From Bradyrhizobium pachyrhizi (lineage in GTDB: Bacteria; Pseudomonadota; Alphaproteobacteria; Rhizobiales; Xanthobacteraceae): a DNA stretch of 57,554 nt. The translations under genes were made by a program, and so were the position numbers. The stretch is taken from contig NZ_LFIQ01000119.1 of the NCBI RefSeq assembly GCF_001189245.1, positions 186,479-244,032 on the forward strand, in the 5' to 3' direction. Positions 6,751-15,672 of this stretch are shown piece after piece (positions within the stretch are counted from its first letter, which is position 1; the number at the start of each line of letters is the position of its first letter). The notes under the pieces are model-generated. The model did not search any database. It saw only the letters and a program-made list of their open reading frames with translations, and was not told the DNA's origin.

Positions 6751-8364
6751 CTACCGCGCATCCTCCAAAATCATGTCGGACGCCTTCTCCGCGATCATGA
6801 TTGTCGGCGCATTGGTATTGCCCGACATCAGGTCCGGCATGACGGACGCATCGACCACGCGCAGACCTTCGATGCCGCGCACCCTGAGCCGCTGGTCGAC
6901 CACCGCGAGCGGATCGTTGCCCATCCGGCAGGTCGAGGTCGGATGATAGACCGTGCTGCCGGTGCGCCGGCAGAAATCGAGCAGGTCGTCGTCGCTGACC
7001 ACCTTGGCGCCGGGATCGACCTCGCCCACTGAATAGGATTTCAGCGCCGGTGCGGCCAGGATCTTGCGCAGGATACGGATGCCGTCGATGAAGGCGCGGC
7101 GGTCGGTCTCGGTCGCCAGATAGTTGATGCGGATTTCCGGCGGCACGCCCGGGTCCGCGCTCCTGATCTTCAGCGAACCGCGGCTCTCCGGACGCAGCTG
7201 GCAGACCGAGGCCGTGAAGCCCGAGAACGGATGCAGCTTCTCGCCCATCTTGTCGGTCGAGAACGGCAGGAAGTGGATCTGGATGTCGGGCGAGGCCAGC
7301 CGCGGGCTGGTCTTGAAGAACGCGCCGGAGGTGCCGGCGGCGATCGTCAACGGTCCTTTGCGCAGCGCGGCGTAGCGGAGGCCCGCCATGACGCGGCGCA
7401 CGGGATGATTGATGACGTCGTTCAGCGTGACGGTTTGCGCGCAGCGCGTGACGATGCGGACCTGCATGTGATCCTGCAGATCGTTGCCGACGCCGGGCGC
7501 ATCGAGCACGATGTCGATGCCGTGCTGCTTCAACAGATCGGCGGGGCCGACGCCGGAGAGCTGCAACAATTGCGGCGAGTTGTACGCACCGCTCGATACC
7601 AGCACCTCCTTGCGCGCCTTGGCCTTGCGCAATTGCCCGTTCTGCTTGTAGGCGACGCCGCTCGCGCGCTTGCCGTCGAACAGGATGCGCTGCGCCAGCG
7701 CCGAGGTCTCGACATGAAGATTGCCGCGCGTCAGCGCCGGCCGCAGATAGGACCGCGCCGTCGAGGCGCGCCGGCCGCGCCGCGTCGTGGTCTGGAAGAA
7801 GCCCGCGCCCTCCTGGGTCGCGCCGTTGAAATCCGGATTGGTGGGAATGCCGACCTCGGCTGCGGCATGCACGAAGGCCTCCGACAGCGGATCATGATGC
7901 CGCCAATCCGACACCGGCAGCGGGCCTCCGGCGCCGTGATATTTGTCGCCGCCGCGCTGCTGATCCTCCGCCTTCCTGAAATAGGGCAGAACGTCGTCAT
8001 GGCCCCAGCCGGCATTGCCGCGCTGTCGCCAGCGGTCGTAGTCCTCGTGCTGACCGCGCACATAGAGCAGGCCGTTGATCGAACTGGAGCCGCCGAGCAC
8101 CTTGCCGCGCGGCTGGAACACCTGCCGGCCGTTGAGGCCGGGCTCGGGCTCGGTCTGGTACATCCAGTTGACGGATTTTTCCTTGAACAGCTTGCCGTAG
8201 CCGAGCGGGACATGGATCCAGATGTTGCTGTCCTTCGGTCCGGCCTCGAGCAGCAGCACCGAGTGCTTGCCGTCAGCGCTCAGCCGGTTGGCGAGCACGC
8301 AGCCGGCCGAGCCGGCGCCGACGATGACGTAATCATACTCCGCCGCATCGTTATTGTTGTTCAC
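6751..8364 (-). CDS. GMC family FAD-dependent oxidoreductase (choline/alcohol dehydrogenase type)
   Basis: 537 residues. The Rossmann FAD site YDYVIVGAGSAGCVLANRLS is near residue 10. GMC signature regions include GKVLGGSSSINGLLYVRG and the SSGAYNSPQLLQLSGVG loop. The C-terminal VYHPTSTCRMG and SGNTNAPTIMIAEKAS contain the catalytic His and Asn. It probably oxidises an alcohol or polyol; the substrate cannot be read from sequence. I chose GTG at 8364 because GGGGGAAA lies eight bases upstream and the FAD motif follows at once. The same frame is open to 8595, but that part crosses a repeat and is not conserved-looking. Confidence 0.88.
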   Translation of the reverse strand: MNNNNDAAEYDYVIVGAGSAGCVLANRLSADGKHSVLLLEAGPKDSNIWIHVPLGYGKLFKEKSVNWMYQTEPEPGLNGRQVFQPRGKVLGGSSSINGLLYVRGQHEDYDRWRQRGNAGWGHDDVLPYFRKAEDQQRGGDKYHGAGGPLPVSDWRHHDPLSEAFVHAAAEVGIPTNPDFNGATQEGAGFFQTTTRRGRRASTARSYLRPALTRGNLHVETSALAQRILFDGKRASGVAYKQNGQLRKAKARKEVLVSSGAYNSPQLLQLSGVGPADLLKQHGIDIVLDAPGVGNDLQDHMQVRIVTRCAQTVTLNDVINHPVRRVMAGLRYAALRKGPLTIAAGTSGAFFKTSPRLASPDIQIHFLPFSTDKMGEKLHPFSGFTASVCQLRPESRGSLKIRSADPGVPPEIRINYLATETDRRAFIDGIRILRKILAAPALKSYSVGEVDPGAKVVSDDDLLDFCRRTGSTVYHPTSTCRMGNDPLAVVDQRLRVRGIEGLRVVDASVMPDLMSGNTNAPTIMIAEKASDMILEDAR

Positions 8365-8423
8365 TGGTTTCCCCCGGAATTTCTTTCTTCCGGTGGTACA
8401 GACAAAGCGCCCGCTTGAAAAGA

Positions 8424-8524
8424 CTAGGGCCCCGTTCCGATGGCATCGGCACGGGGCCCTAGATTCCTGTCTTGACGCGTTTTCTTCGCGCGAACCGGCA
8501 TCCACTTCGCTCGAAAACGCGCTA
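8424..8524. repeat. Composite palindromic repeat, copy 1
   Basis: A 39-bp near-perfect palindrome at 8424-8462 (arms CTAGGGCCCCGT and ACGGGGCCCTAG) is followed by a unique tail, ATTCCTGTCTTGACG through TCGAAAACGCGCTAG. The tail is shared with a second copy at 28810-28907. The last bases provide the TAG stop codon of the flavin monooxygenase gene at 8522. The hairpin is strong enough to terminate transcription. Confidence 0.7.
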
Positions 8525-10111
8525 GTGCCATGCGCGGAGGTTCTGGAGCAGTTGCCCGACAAGCATATTGAGCTCTTCGGCGCCGCCTGCGGCACCGAAC
8601 ACGTAACGGTCGGGCCGCACGATCACCGCCACGGCACCATGTTGCCGCATCCATTCGGCGAACAGCCCGTCGTGTTCGACCACGGTCAGGATACCGCCTC
8701 GATCGGCAGTTTCGCCCGATGCGGCGATGACGACGCGCTGGCCTGACAGACGCTGCCAGGCGGCAGCGGACGCATCCGACAGCCACGCCATCGGCTCCGC
8801 CGTCGTCGTCACGATCGCGAATTCCGGTTTCAGCAGATCGTCGAGCCGGCACGTCCGCCCATCTGCCGCGCGCACATGCGGCTGCACGAACAGCCGCCCG
8901 GCAAGCGCAGCATCGCGCGCGATCAGGCCGGAAACGAGATCGGGGATGAATTTCTGCCTGATGGTTTCGGCCTTGCCGGCCTTCAGGTCGGCGCGCAGCC
9001 GCACGTCACGTTCGACGGCGGCCACCGGATCGAGCTCGCCGATGATCTTGCCGAACTCCTTGGCGCTGGCGACGACGGCGCGGACATGCGGCTTGCGCTC
9101 GATCTCGTAACTGTCGAGCAGCGCACCGCCCGCGTCGCCGCGAAGAACCAGCCTCAACTTCCAGGCCAGGTTCACCGCATCGCGGATACCGGCGCACAGT
9201 CCCTGCCCGAGGAACGGCGGCGTCTGGTGCACGGCATCGCCCATCAGCAGCACGCGGCGGTCGCGCCAGCGCTGGCCGAGCAGCGCGTGAAAGCGATAGA
9301 CCGCCGAGCGCCAGATCGTGAGGTCGGAGATATCGGTGAAACCCCTGAGCAGCTTCACGACGTTGTCGGGCGCGCCGGCCGCCTCGGGGTCCTCGCCGGG
9401 CAGCAACTTGATCTCCCAGCGCCGCAAATTGCGCGGGCCCGGCACGAAGGTGCCGGGACGCGACGGCCAGCAATACTGAAAGCTCCTGGCCGGCCGCTTG
9501 GCGGGATCGCTGGTCAGCGTGTCCACCACCATCCACCATTCATCGAAGGCGAGGTCGTCGAGGCCGATGCCGAGTTGCTTGCGGACGAAGCTGTTGGCGC
9601 CGTCGCAGCCGACCAGATAGCGCGCCCGGATCAAGACCTCCTCGCCGGACTCGCGACGCGCCGTCAGCATCACCGCGCCATCGTCCTGCTGCAGCGCCAC
9701 GCCCGTGGCCGCAAGGAAAATGTCGGCATGCGGATAGTCGGCGAGCTTGTCGCGCAGCGCCTGCTCGACGTCCGGCTGCACGAAGGTCACGTTCGGAATC
9801 CAACCAAGCGGAAACGGCGGCGGCATCGGGTCGAAGATCTTGATGACCTCGCCGTCGACGCCGAGATAGTGCGAGCCGTTATGCGGGGCGATCGCCTGCT
9901 CCATGAAATCGCCGAGTCCGATCGCCTGCAGCACGCGCAGCGCCTCGTGATCGAGCGTGATGGCGCGCGGCTTGTCGTAGATGTCAGCAACGCGCTCGAC
10001 GACGGCGACCCTCAAGCCGGATTTCGCGAGCAGATTGGCGAAGATGGCACCGACCGGCCCGAGGCCGACGATGGCCACGTCATGGATGGGATTATCGGCT
10101 GGCAATGACAT
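8522..10111 (-). CDS. FAD-dependent aromatic hydroxylase (MhpA-like)
   Basis: 529 residues, group A flavoprotein monooxygenase of the 3-(3-hydroxyphenyl)propionate hydroxylase type. Motifs in order: GLGPVGAIFANLLAKSG (FAD Rossmann, residue 16), LVGCDGANSFVRK (DG motif), and LLMGDAVHQTPPFLGQG (GD motif, about residue 285). A C-terminal thioredoxin-like extension follows. It would ortho-hydroxylate a phenolic acid with NAD(P)H. Its start lies two bases after the stop of the extradiol dioxygenase gene, so together they make a hydroxylation plus meta-cleavage pair. The stop codon lies inside a repeat element. Exact substrate unknown. Confidence 0.85.
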   Translation of the reverse strand: MSLPADNPIHDVAIVGLGPVGAIFANLLAKSGLRVAVVERVADIYDKPRAITLDHEALRVLQAIGLGDFMEQAIAPHNGSHYLGVDGEVIKIFDPMPPPFPLGWIPNVTFVQPDVEQALRDKLADYPHADIFLAATGVALQQDDGAVMLTARRESGEEVLIRARYLVGCDGANSFVRKQLGIGLDDLAFDEWWMVVDTLTSDPAKRPARSFQYCWPSRPGTFVPGPRNLRRWEIKLLPGEDPEAAGAPDNVVKLLRGFTDISDLTIWRSAVYRFHALLGQRWRDRRVLLMGDAVHQTPPFLGQGLCAGIRDAVNLAWKLRLVLRGDAGGALLDSYEIERKPHVRAVVASAKEFGKIIGELDPVAAVERDVRLRADLKAGKAETIRQKFIPDLVSGLIARDAALAGRLFVQPHVRAADGRTCRLDDLLKPEFAIVTTTAEPMAWLSDASAAAWQRLSGQRVVIAASGETADRGGILTVVEHDGLFAEWMRQHGAVAVIVRPDRYVFGAAGGAEELNMLVGQLLQNLRAWH

Positions 10112-10112
10112 G

Positions 10113-11108
10113 CTACTTCGCGAGGTAGCTCTCGAGCGTCAGCGGTTTCGGCTTCACCTGCGGCTCGCGGATCGCGACACCTTCGAACGGCGTCGCCTCC
10201 TCGAACCAGGCCTGCCGCGCCGGCAGCCCCCACGGGAACGAAATCGTGTGGTCGGACGGATCCCAGCCGACCGGCGCGTTCTCGATGTCCATGATCTGGT
10301 AGTGCGTGTTGAACAGCTCGACGCGATGCCCGTCGGGATCGCGCATGTAGACATACATCGCGTGTCCCGGGCCATGGCGCCCGGGGCCGCGTTCGACGGC
10401 CGCGCCATAGCCGAGCTCGCCGGCGACATCGCAGGCGTTGAGCAGATGATGAACTTCGGGCGCGAGAAATGCGAAATGATGCAGCCGCGGTCCGGCACCG
10501 TTGAAGAACACGATGTCGTGCGGATTGCCCTTGCGCTGCAGGAACACGCCTCGCAGGTCGAAGGTATCAGCGGGCGCGATATATTCGCTGAGCCGGAAGC
10601 CTGCCGCGGTGTAGAACTCGCACGCCTTGCGCACCTCCGGCGTCAGCACCTGGTAGTGATCGAGCCGCAGCGCCGAGCCGCCGGCATGGCGGGTGAATTT
10701 GGTGATCATGCGCGGCTCGACCGGCATGGTCGCGCAGAACTCCAGCGGCGTGCCGGCCGGATCGGTCGCATGCAGGGTGCGACCCTGATGCCGCACCTCG
10801 GCCCAGGCGGCCCGGCATCCCTGCGCTTCGAAGAAGGCCTTGAGCCGGTCGAGGTCACCGTCCAGAAAGACCCGCAGGCCCAGCCGCGCGCAGGCGGCGC
10901 CCTCGCCTTTGCGCAATACAAGGCTGTGATGACAGGCCTCCTCGACGCCGCGGAAATAGAGCGCATCGCCCTCCTCCGCGGTCAGGATCAGCCCGATCAC
11001 CTTTTCGTAGAACTGCCGGCTCTCCGCGAGATCACGGACGGTCAGGACGACATGGCTGGCTCGCGTGATACGGAACCCGGGATCGTGGTTCGTCGTCGGG
11101 AGGCTCAT
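10113..11108 (-). CDS. Extradiol ring-cleavage dioxygenase, VOC superfamily (catechol 2,3-dioxygenase-like)
   Basis: 331 residues with two VOC modules: residues 17-125 (HVVLTVRDLAESRQFYEKV) and about 148-270. The Fe(II) ligands are probably His151 in LRLDHYQVLTPEV, His210 or His211 in RLHHFAFLAPEV, and Glu264 in HRVELFNTH, the pattern of active two-domain extradiol enzymes. It would open a catechol made by the neighbouring hydroxylase. ATG at 11108 is preferred to the GTG at 11114 because AGAAGG lies at correct distance. The tail after residue 270 is typical of trihydroxytoluene/2,3-dihydroxyphenylpropionate-type relatives. Confidence 0.85.
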   Translation of the reverse strand: MSLPTTNHDPGFRITRASHVVLTVRDLAESRQFYEKVIGLILTAEEGDALYFRGVEEACHHSLVLRKGEGAACARLGLRVFLDGDLDRLKAFFEAQGCRAAWAEVRHQGRTLHATDPAGTPLEFCATMPVEPRMITKFTRHAGGSALRLDHYQVLTPEVRKACEFYTAAGFRLSEYIAPADTFDLRGVFLQRKGNPHDIVFFNGAGPRLHHFAFLAPEVHHLLNACDVAGELGYGAAVERGPGRHGPGHAMYVYMRDPDGHRVELFNTHYQIMDIENAPVGWDPSDHTISFPWGLPARQAWFEEATPFEGVAIREPQVKPKPLTLESYLAK

Positions 11109-11379
11109 GCGCACCTTCTGGTTTTTGCCTTGCCGTTCGCGGGAACCCGACTCATTGCGAAAAACCCGCGGTGGATCAAGCAGCGCGGCGTCAGGCCGGC
11201 TTTGCCGCTCCGTGACCTCGCGTCACGCATTTGTATCGATTTGTTAGCAATGCCGGCCGGTGGAACCCAAGCGGGGGGCCGCCGCGGCACGGTCCGTTCC
11301 AATAGTTCATAGTTTGTCAAAGGTTTGCAGAGAATTCTTCGCCACTGCGCCATGGCCAAACCGGGCAGGCAACGTAGTG

Positions 11380-13341
11380 ATGCGTACCCATCTGAGATCA
11401 TATTTCGCGACCCTGTTCGCGGGCGACCTCGCGGCCTTCGGTGCACCACCGGCGGATGAAGCGCTTGTCGGCCACATCCGCGCCGAACAGGTCTCGCTGG
11501 TGCTCGGCTATTCCTTCGGCATCATGCTGGCCAACGCCTGCAACGCGCTGGTGCTCGCGATTGCGCTGTGGCAATCGCCGGACTGGGCCTTTGCGCTGGT
11601 GTGGGCGGCCGCGGTGGGCAGCGCGGCGCTGTTCTTCGGCCTGCAGGCGCGGGCATCGCGCCGCATCGCCAAGCCGCAATTCGTGTCGCGCCGGACCATG
11701 TACCGGCTGGTGCGCAATGCGCTGGCGCTCGGGACGGCCTGGGGCGTCGTCCCCGTCGCCTTCTTCGCGAACGCATCGAGCGGCGCCCAGCTCGTCATCA
11801 CCTGCCTGTGCGCCGGAATGCTGGCCGGCGGCGCCTTCGCGTTCTCCACCATCCCGATCGCCGCGATTGCGTTCACCGCGCCGATCTTCGTCGGCACCGC
11901 GATCTGCCTCGGCCGGGACGGCGATTTCGTCTACCTCCTGATGGCCGTGCTGGTGCTGGTCTACGGTTCGGTGCTGCTGCGCGGCGTGTTCGTCAACGCG
12001 TTCGAGTTCAGGCGCCGGATCATCGCCCAGCACGAGGCCGAACGGACGGTGAGGCAGGATCCGCTGACGCATCTGCCGAACCGCGTCGCCTTCAATGAAG
12101 CGCTCAACGGTGCACTGAACCGGCTGGCGCGGTCGGGCGAGGAATTCGCGGTGCTGCTGCTCGATCTCGATCGCTTCAAGGAGGTCAACGACAGGTTCGG
12201 CCATCCGGCGGGCGACGAGTTCCTGGTGCAGGTGGCGGCCCGGTTGCAACGCTGCACCCGCGCGGCCGAACATGTCGCACGGATCGGCGGCGACGAGTTC
12301 GCGCTCATCATGTCGAATCTGACGAGGCCCGAGGAGGCGCTGGCGATCGCCGAACGGTTCGTCGCGGCCTTTGCCGACCCGTTCCCGATCGACGGGCTGG
12401 AGGTCAACCGCACCATCAGCATCGGCATCGTGCTCGCGCCCCGGGACGGCAGCACGTCCCACGACCTGCTCAAGCATGTCGACATCGCGCTTTACCGGGC
12501 GAAGAAATCCGCCCCCGGCACCATCTGCTTCTTCGAGGCCAGCGACGACCGGTCGGCGCGCGACCGCCGCGCCTTGCAGCGGGATCTCGAGCACGCGATC
12601 GAGGCGGACGAGCTGTTTCTGGTCTACCAGCCGTTCCTCGACATCCGCAAAGGCCGCGTCACCGGCTTCGAGGCACTGTTGCGATGGCAGCATCCGACGC
12701 GCGGCCTGATCCCGCCGTCCGTCTTCATCCCGATCGCCGAGGAGAGCGGACTGATCCACCAGCTCGGCGAGTGGGTGATCCGCCGCGCCTGCACGATGCT
12801 GTCGCGCTGGCCGGACGACATCCGGATCGCGGTCAATTTCTCCGCGGTCCAGTTCCAGAACGTCGGCATCCTGCAGACGATCGTCGACGCGCTGGCCGAG
12901 GCGAATGTCGCGCCGAGCCGTCTCGAGATCGAGATCACCGAGTCGATGCTGATCTCGAAATACGGATCGGCGCCCGCGATCCTGCACGCGCTGCTCGAGC
13001 TCGGCCTGACGGTGGCGCTCGACGATTTCGGCACCGGCTTCTCGTCGCTGACCTATCTGCGCAAGCTGCCGTTCAGCCGCATCAAGATCGATCAATCCTT
13101 CATCCGGGACATGCTGACCCAGCCGGACTGCGCCGCGATCGTCAAATCGGTGATCGGCCTCGCGCAGGAGCTGCAGATCGGCGTCGTGGCCGAAGGCGTC
13201 GAGACCGCGGATCAGCTCGAATATCTGCGCCAGACCAGCTGCGACGAGGTCCAGGGCTATCTGATCGGGCGGCCGATGTCAGGCAGCGAGATTTCCGCAC
13301 TGCTCGATCACGATCCGCAGCACTCGGTGCACGCGGCGTAG
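11380..13341 (+). CDS. Membrane GGDEF-EAL protein (c-di-GMP cyclase/phosphodiesterase)
   Basis: 653 residues. The N-terminal 200 residues hold about six hydrophobic helices (MASE-like sensor: YSFGIMLANACNALVLAIAL, then AAAVGSAALFFGL and others). A GGDEF domain follows with an intact GGDEF at residues 303-307. The EAL domain has FEALLRW at 431, DDFGTGFSSLTYLR and a conserved KIDQSFI. Both active sites look complete, so the protein may make and degrade c-di-GMP. The start is uncertain: ATG 11380 sits where the first helix region begins; the frame is open to 11260 but those residues look non-coding. Confidence 0.88.
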   Translation: MRTHLRSYFATLFAGDLAAFGAPPADEALVGHIRAEQVSLVLGYSFGIMLANACNALVLAIALWQSPDWAFALVWAAAVGSAALFFGLQARASRRIAKPQFVSRRTMYRLVRNALALGTAWGVVPVAFFANASSGAQLVITCLCAGMLAGGAFAFSTIPIAAIAFTAPIFVGTAICLGRDGDFVYLLMAVLVLVYGSVLLRGVFVNAFEFRRRIIAQHEAERTVRQDPLTHLPNRVAFNEALNGALNRLARSGEEFAVLLLDLDRFKEVNDRFGHPAGDEFLVQVAARLQRCTRAAEHVARIGGDEFALIMSNLTRPEEALAIAERFVAAFADPFPIDGLEVNRTISIGIVLAPRDGSTSHDLLKHVDIALYRAKKSAPGTICFFEASDDRSARDRRALQRDLEHAIEADELFLVYQPFLDIRKGRVTGFEALLRWQHPTRGLIPPSVFIPIAEESGLIHQLGEWVIRRACTMLSRWPDDIRIAVNFSAVQFQNVGILQTIVDALAEANVAPSRLEIEITESMLISKYGSAPAILHALLELGLTVALDDFGTGFSSLTYLRKLPFSRIKIDQSFIRDMLTQPDCAAIVKSVIGLAQELQIGVVAEGVETADQLEYLRQTSCDEVQGYLIGRPMSGSEISALLDHDPQHSVHAA

Positions 13342-13378
13342 CCCTGATCGGACGCCGCCCGAGCGCCGCTCGGTTGGG

Positions 13379-14336
13379 TCAGAGCGCGTCCGACCGATGC
13401 AGGGTATCGACCGTGATGGTGCCGCGGGCACGCGAGACGCAGGCGCAGATCTTGCGGCTCTCCTGCTTCTGATGCTCACTGAAGAAGACGTCGCGATGGT
13501 CGATCTCGCCGTCGACATCGACCACGTCGAGTGCGCAGACCCCGCATTCGCCGCGCCGGCAGTCGCTCATCACCTCATGACCGGCTTCGTTGAGCACGTC
13601 CAGCATCGACCCGTCGCGCGGGATGACGAACTCGGTCCCCAGTTCGGTCCCTTGGCCCCTGAGCCGCACGCGGAACGGCTCGGTCGGCAGCAGCCCGCTC
13701 GATCCAAAGGTCTCGTAGCGCAAATCGGAGAGCGGGCGACCTGATGCCTCCCAGGCGCGCCGCGCCGCGTCCAGCATCCGCATCGGGCCACAGAACAGCG
13801 TCATCATATCCTGCGGCAGCGCCGCAAAGACGCCGCCGAGGTCGAGCCGCCTGCCTTCGTCGCCGGCATGAACGGAGAGGCGGTCGCCGAGCGCACGCTC
13901 GAGCGTATCGAGATAGACCGCATCGCCGCGCGCGCACGGCATAGTGCAGCGTCACGCCGGCGTCGCGGCGGGTCAGCACCTGTGCCGCACCGACGATCGG
14001 CGTGATGCCGATGCCGCCCGCGATCAGGCAATAGTGCCGCCGCGTCCAGTCGAGTTGCACCAGCGAGGCGGGCTGCGTGATGTTGAGCCGCGCCCCCGGC
14101 GCGAGCGACCACATGTAGCGCGAGCCGCCGCGGGAATCCGCTGCGTGCCGAACTGCGATCCGGTAGCCCTGCGGATCGACTTCGCCGACCAGCGAATAGG
14201 ACCGCGTCTGCGGCTGGCCTTCGATGGTGACGCCGACATCGATATGGCTGCCGACGGGATAGGGCGCACCCGCGGCGCCGCCCAGGGAGAGCTGGCGACG
14301 ACGTGGCGCGATTTTCCGCGACGATGGGAGAAGCAG
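13379..14336 (-). pseudogene. Ferredoxin/flavin reductase of oxygenase systems (VanB/phthalate dioxygenase reductase type), frameshifted
   Basis: Two frames together encode one reductase. The upstream part (14336 to about 13940) reads GSHIDVGVTIEGQPQTRSYS, then SRGGSRYMWSL and GGIGITPIVGAAQVL (flavin and NAD domains). The downstream part (about 13942-13379) continues with YLDTLERALGDRL, FCGPMRMLDAARRAW and the plant-type 2Fe-2S motif CRRGECGVC. The join falls in an alternating CG run at 13927-13935, where one extra base shifts the frame. Upstream the frame is closed by TAG at 14337 with no ATG or GTG before the conserved region. No oxygenase subunit is adjacent. Probably decayed, unless the run is misread. 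Confidence 0.75.
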
Positions 14337-14421
14337 CTAGGCCGCTCTGGAGGCGGTCAGCGGATCGAAAGCTGGAATCTGCAAGCGCCTGCGCGATTTG
14401 CCGGAGGCGCCGGCGCGCGGC

Positions 14422-15459
14422 CTACGAGTTCGACGCCGCGCGGGTCGAAGCCGACTGAACATCCTTGATGTTGATCACCACGGCGATGCGCTTGATCGTG
14501 CCGCTGCGATAAGCCTGCAGGAACTTGTCGTAGTGCTTGACCGAGATGCAGCCGTTGGAGTCGCCGTTCGGCCCGAGCATGTAGCTGTGGACCAAGAGGC
14601 CGACGCGCCCGAACGTGTCGCTGCCATCGACCGGCGTCATGCGCAGCGCGGGCACGCCGTGGAACAGCTTTTCACGCGGCTTCATCTCATAGATGCCGGG
14701 CGGCGTCGCGCCTGCGTTGCGGGCATTCACGTGCGCCGGGTCGTCGAGCAGATTGCCGAGGCCTGAATGCGCCTCGAACTTGGTGCCGTCGGGCATGTAC
14801 ACGATGCGGCCGGTGATGTCGTAGACCGCCGTCGTGCTGTCATAACCGAGCTTGCCGAGATCGGGACTCGGACCGGACAACAATCCGTCATTCGGATCGA
14901 GCGAGGCCAGCTGCAGCTTGCCCGGCATCATATCGGCGATCTTCTGCAGGAATGTCCGGTTGTCGCCCTGCTGCACCGGCGCCTGCGGCGGTGGCGGCTG
15001 ATCGTTACGCGCAAGCAGATTGGCCTCGGCCGGCCGCGACCGCGGCATCGGCACGGAGGACGTCGTCGCTGCGGTCGTGGCAGCGACGGACGCCGTTGCC
15101 GACTGGCTGGTCGGCAGTTCGGTCTGCGTGTCGCGTAGCTGGCCGGCCAGCGCGTCCTCGATCTGGCCGAACTCGGAATTGAAATCGCCGCGGCTCGAAC
15201 GGAACCCGCGGCGCAGTGGATAATAGAGTGAGGCCGAATTGATCGTGGAGCGCGAGCCGAAGCGATCGTCGAAGTTCAGCGAGGCTGAGGTGTTGGCGAG
15301 CGCCGGACCGTGAAGCCATGCGGTGGGGTCGATGCCGACCATCCAGGCGGCAAGGCCAGACGACAGGGCAAGCGCGCTCACGGCAAACGCCGTGCTGCCC
15401 ACCAGTGACATGCCGCGGCTCGACTTACGCCGGGCAGCTTTCGTCGTTCGTTGACCCAT
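14422..15459 (-). CDS. DUF2778 (Tlde1-like) L,D-transpeptidase-related protein
   Basis: 345 residues. A cytoplasmic basic start is followed by a membrane anchor or uncleaved signal at about residues 19-47 (FAVSALALSSGLAAWMVGID). A low-complexity Ser/Thr/Pro linker follows, then a C-terminal domain from about 215. That domain contains TAVYDITGRIVYMPDGT, HVNARNAGATPPGIYEM and the catalytic block HSYMLGPNGDSNGCISVKHY, where His and Cys match DUF2778 peptidoglycan enzymes. It is expected to act on cell-wall peptides in the periplasm. ATG 15459 follows a GGGGA site; the TTG just before it is less likely. Whether it is housekeeping or toxin-like cannot be told. Confidence 0.8.
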   Translation of the reverse strand: MGQRTTKAARRKSSRGMSLVGSTAFAVSALALSSGLAAWMVGIDPTAWLHGPALANTSASLNFDDRFGSRSTINSASLYYPLRRGFRSSRGDFNSEFGQIEDALAGQLRDTQTELPTSQSATASVAATTAATTSSVPMPRSRPAEANLLARNDQPPPPQAPVQQGDNRTFLQKIADMMPGKLQLASLDPNDGLLSGPSPDLGKLGYDSTTAVYDITGRIVYMPDGTKFEAHSGLGNLLDDPAHVNARNAGATPPGIYEMKPREKLFHGVPALRMTPVDGSDTFGRVGLLVHSYMLGPNGDSNGCISVKHYDKFLQAYRSGTIKRIAVVINIKDVQSASTRAASNS

Positions 15460-15672
15460 CAATCCCCAAGTTCGGTGCTCTGGGGCCTGTTACCCGGCCC
15501 ACCGGGATTCACCGATCACTCATCATATCAGGGAATTAGAGTAAGGCATAATCGAGACAAAGCGGACAACGAGAGGATTTTTAAACGTTTTTCGGATGGA
15601 AAGTGCCAGAGAATCAGCCTTGGGCGGGCTGAATTGACCGAAAAGGTCCCGATTCGGGACGATTTCGACGGC

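Noticed and set aside
8365..8595. N-terminal extension of the GMC oxidoreductase
   Set aside because: It crosses the repeat at 8424-8524 and overlaps the end of the hydroxylase gene; the FAD motif begins just after GTG 8364, which has its own ribosome site.
11398..13095. 565-codon minus-strand frame
   Set aside because: Antisense of the GGDEF-EAL gene, whose motifs are unmistakable on the plus strand.
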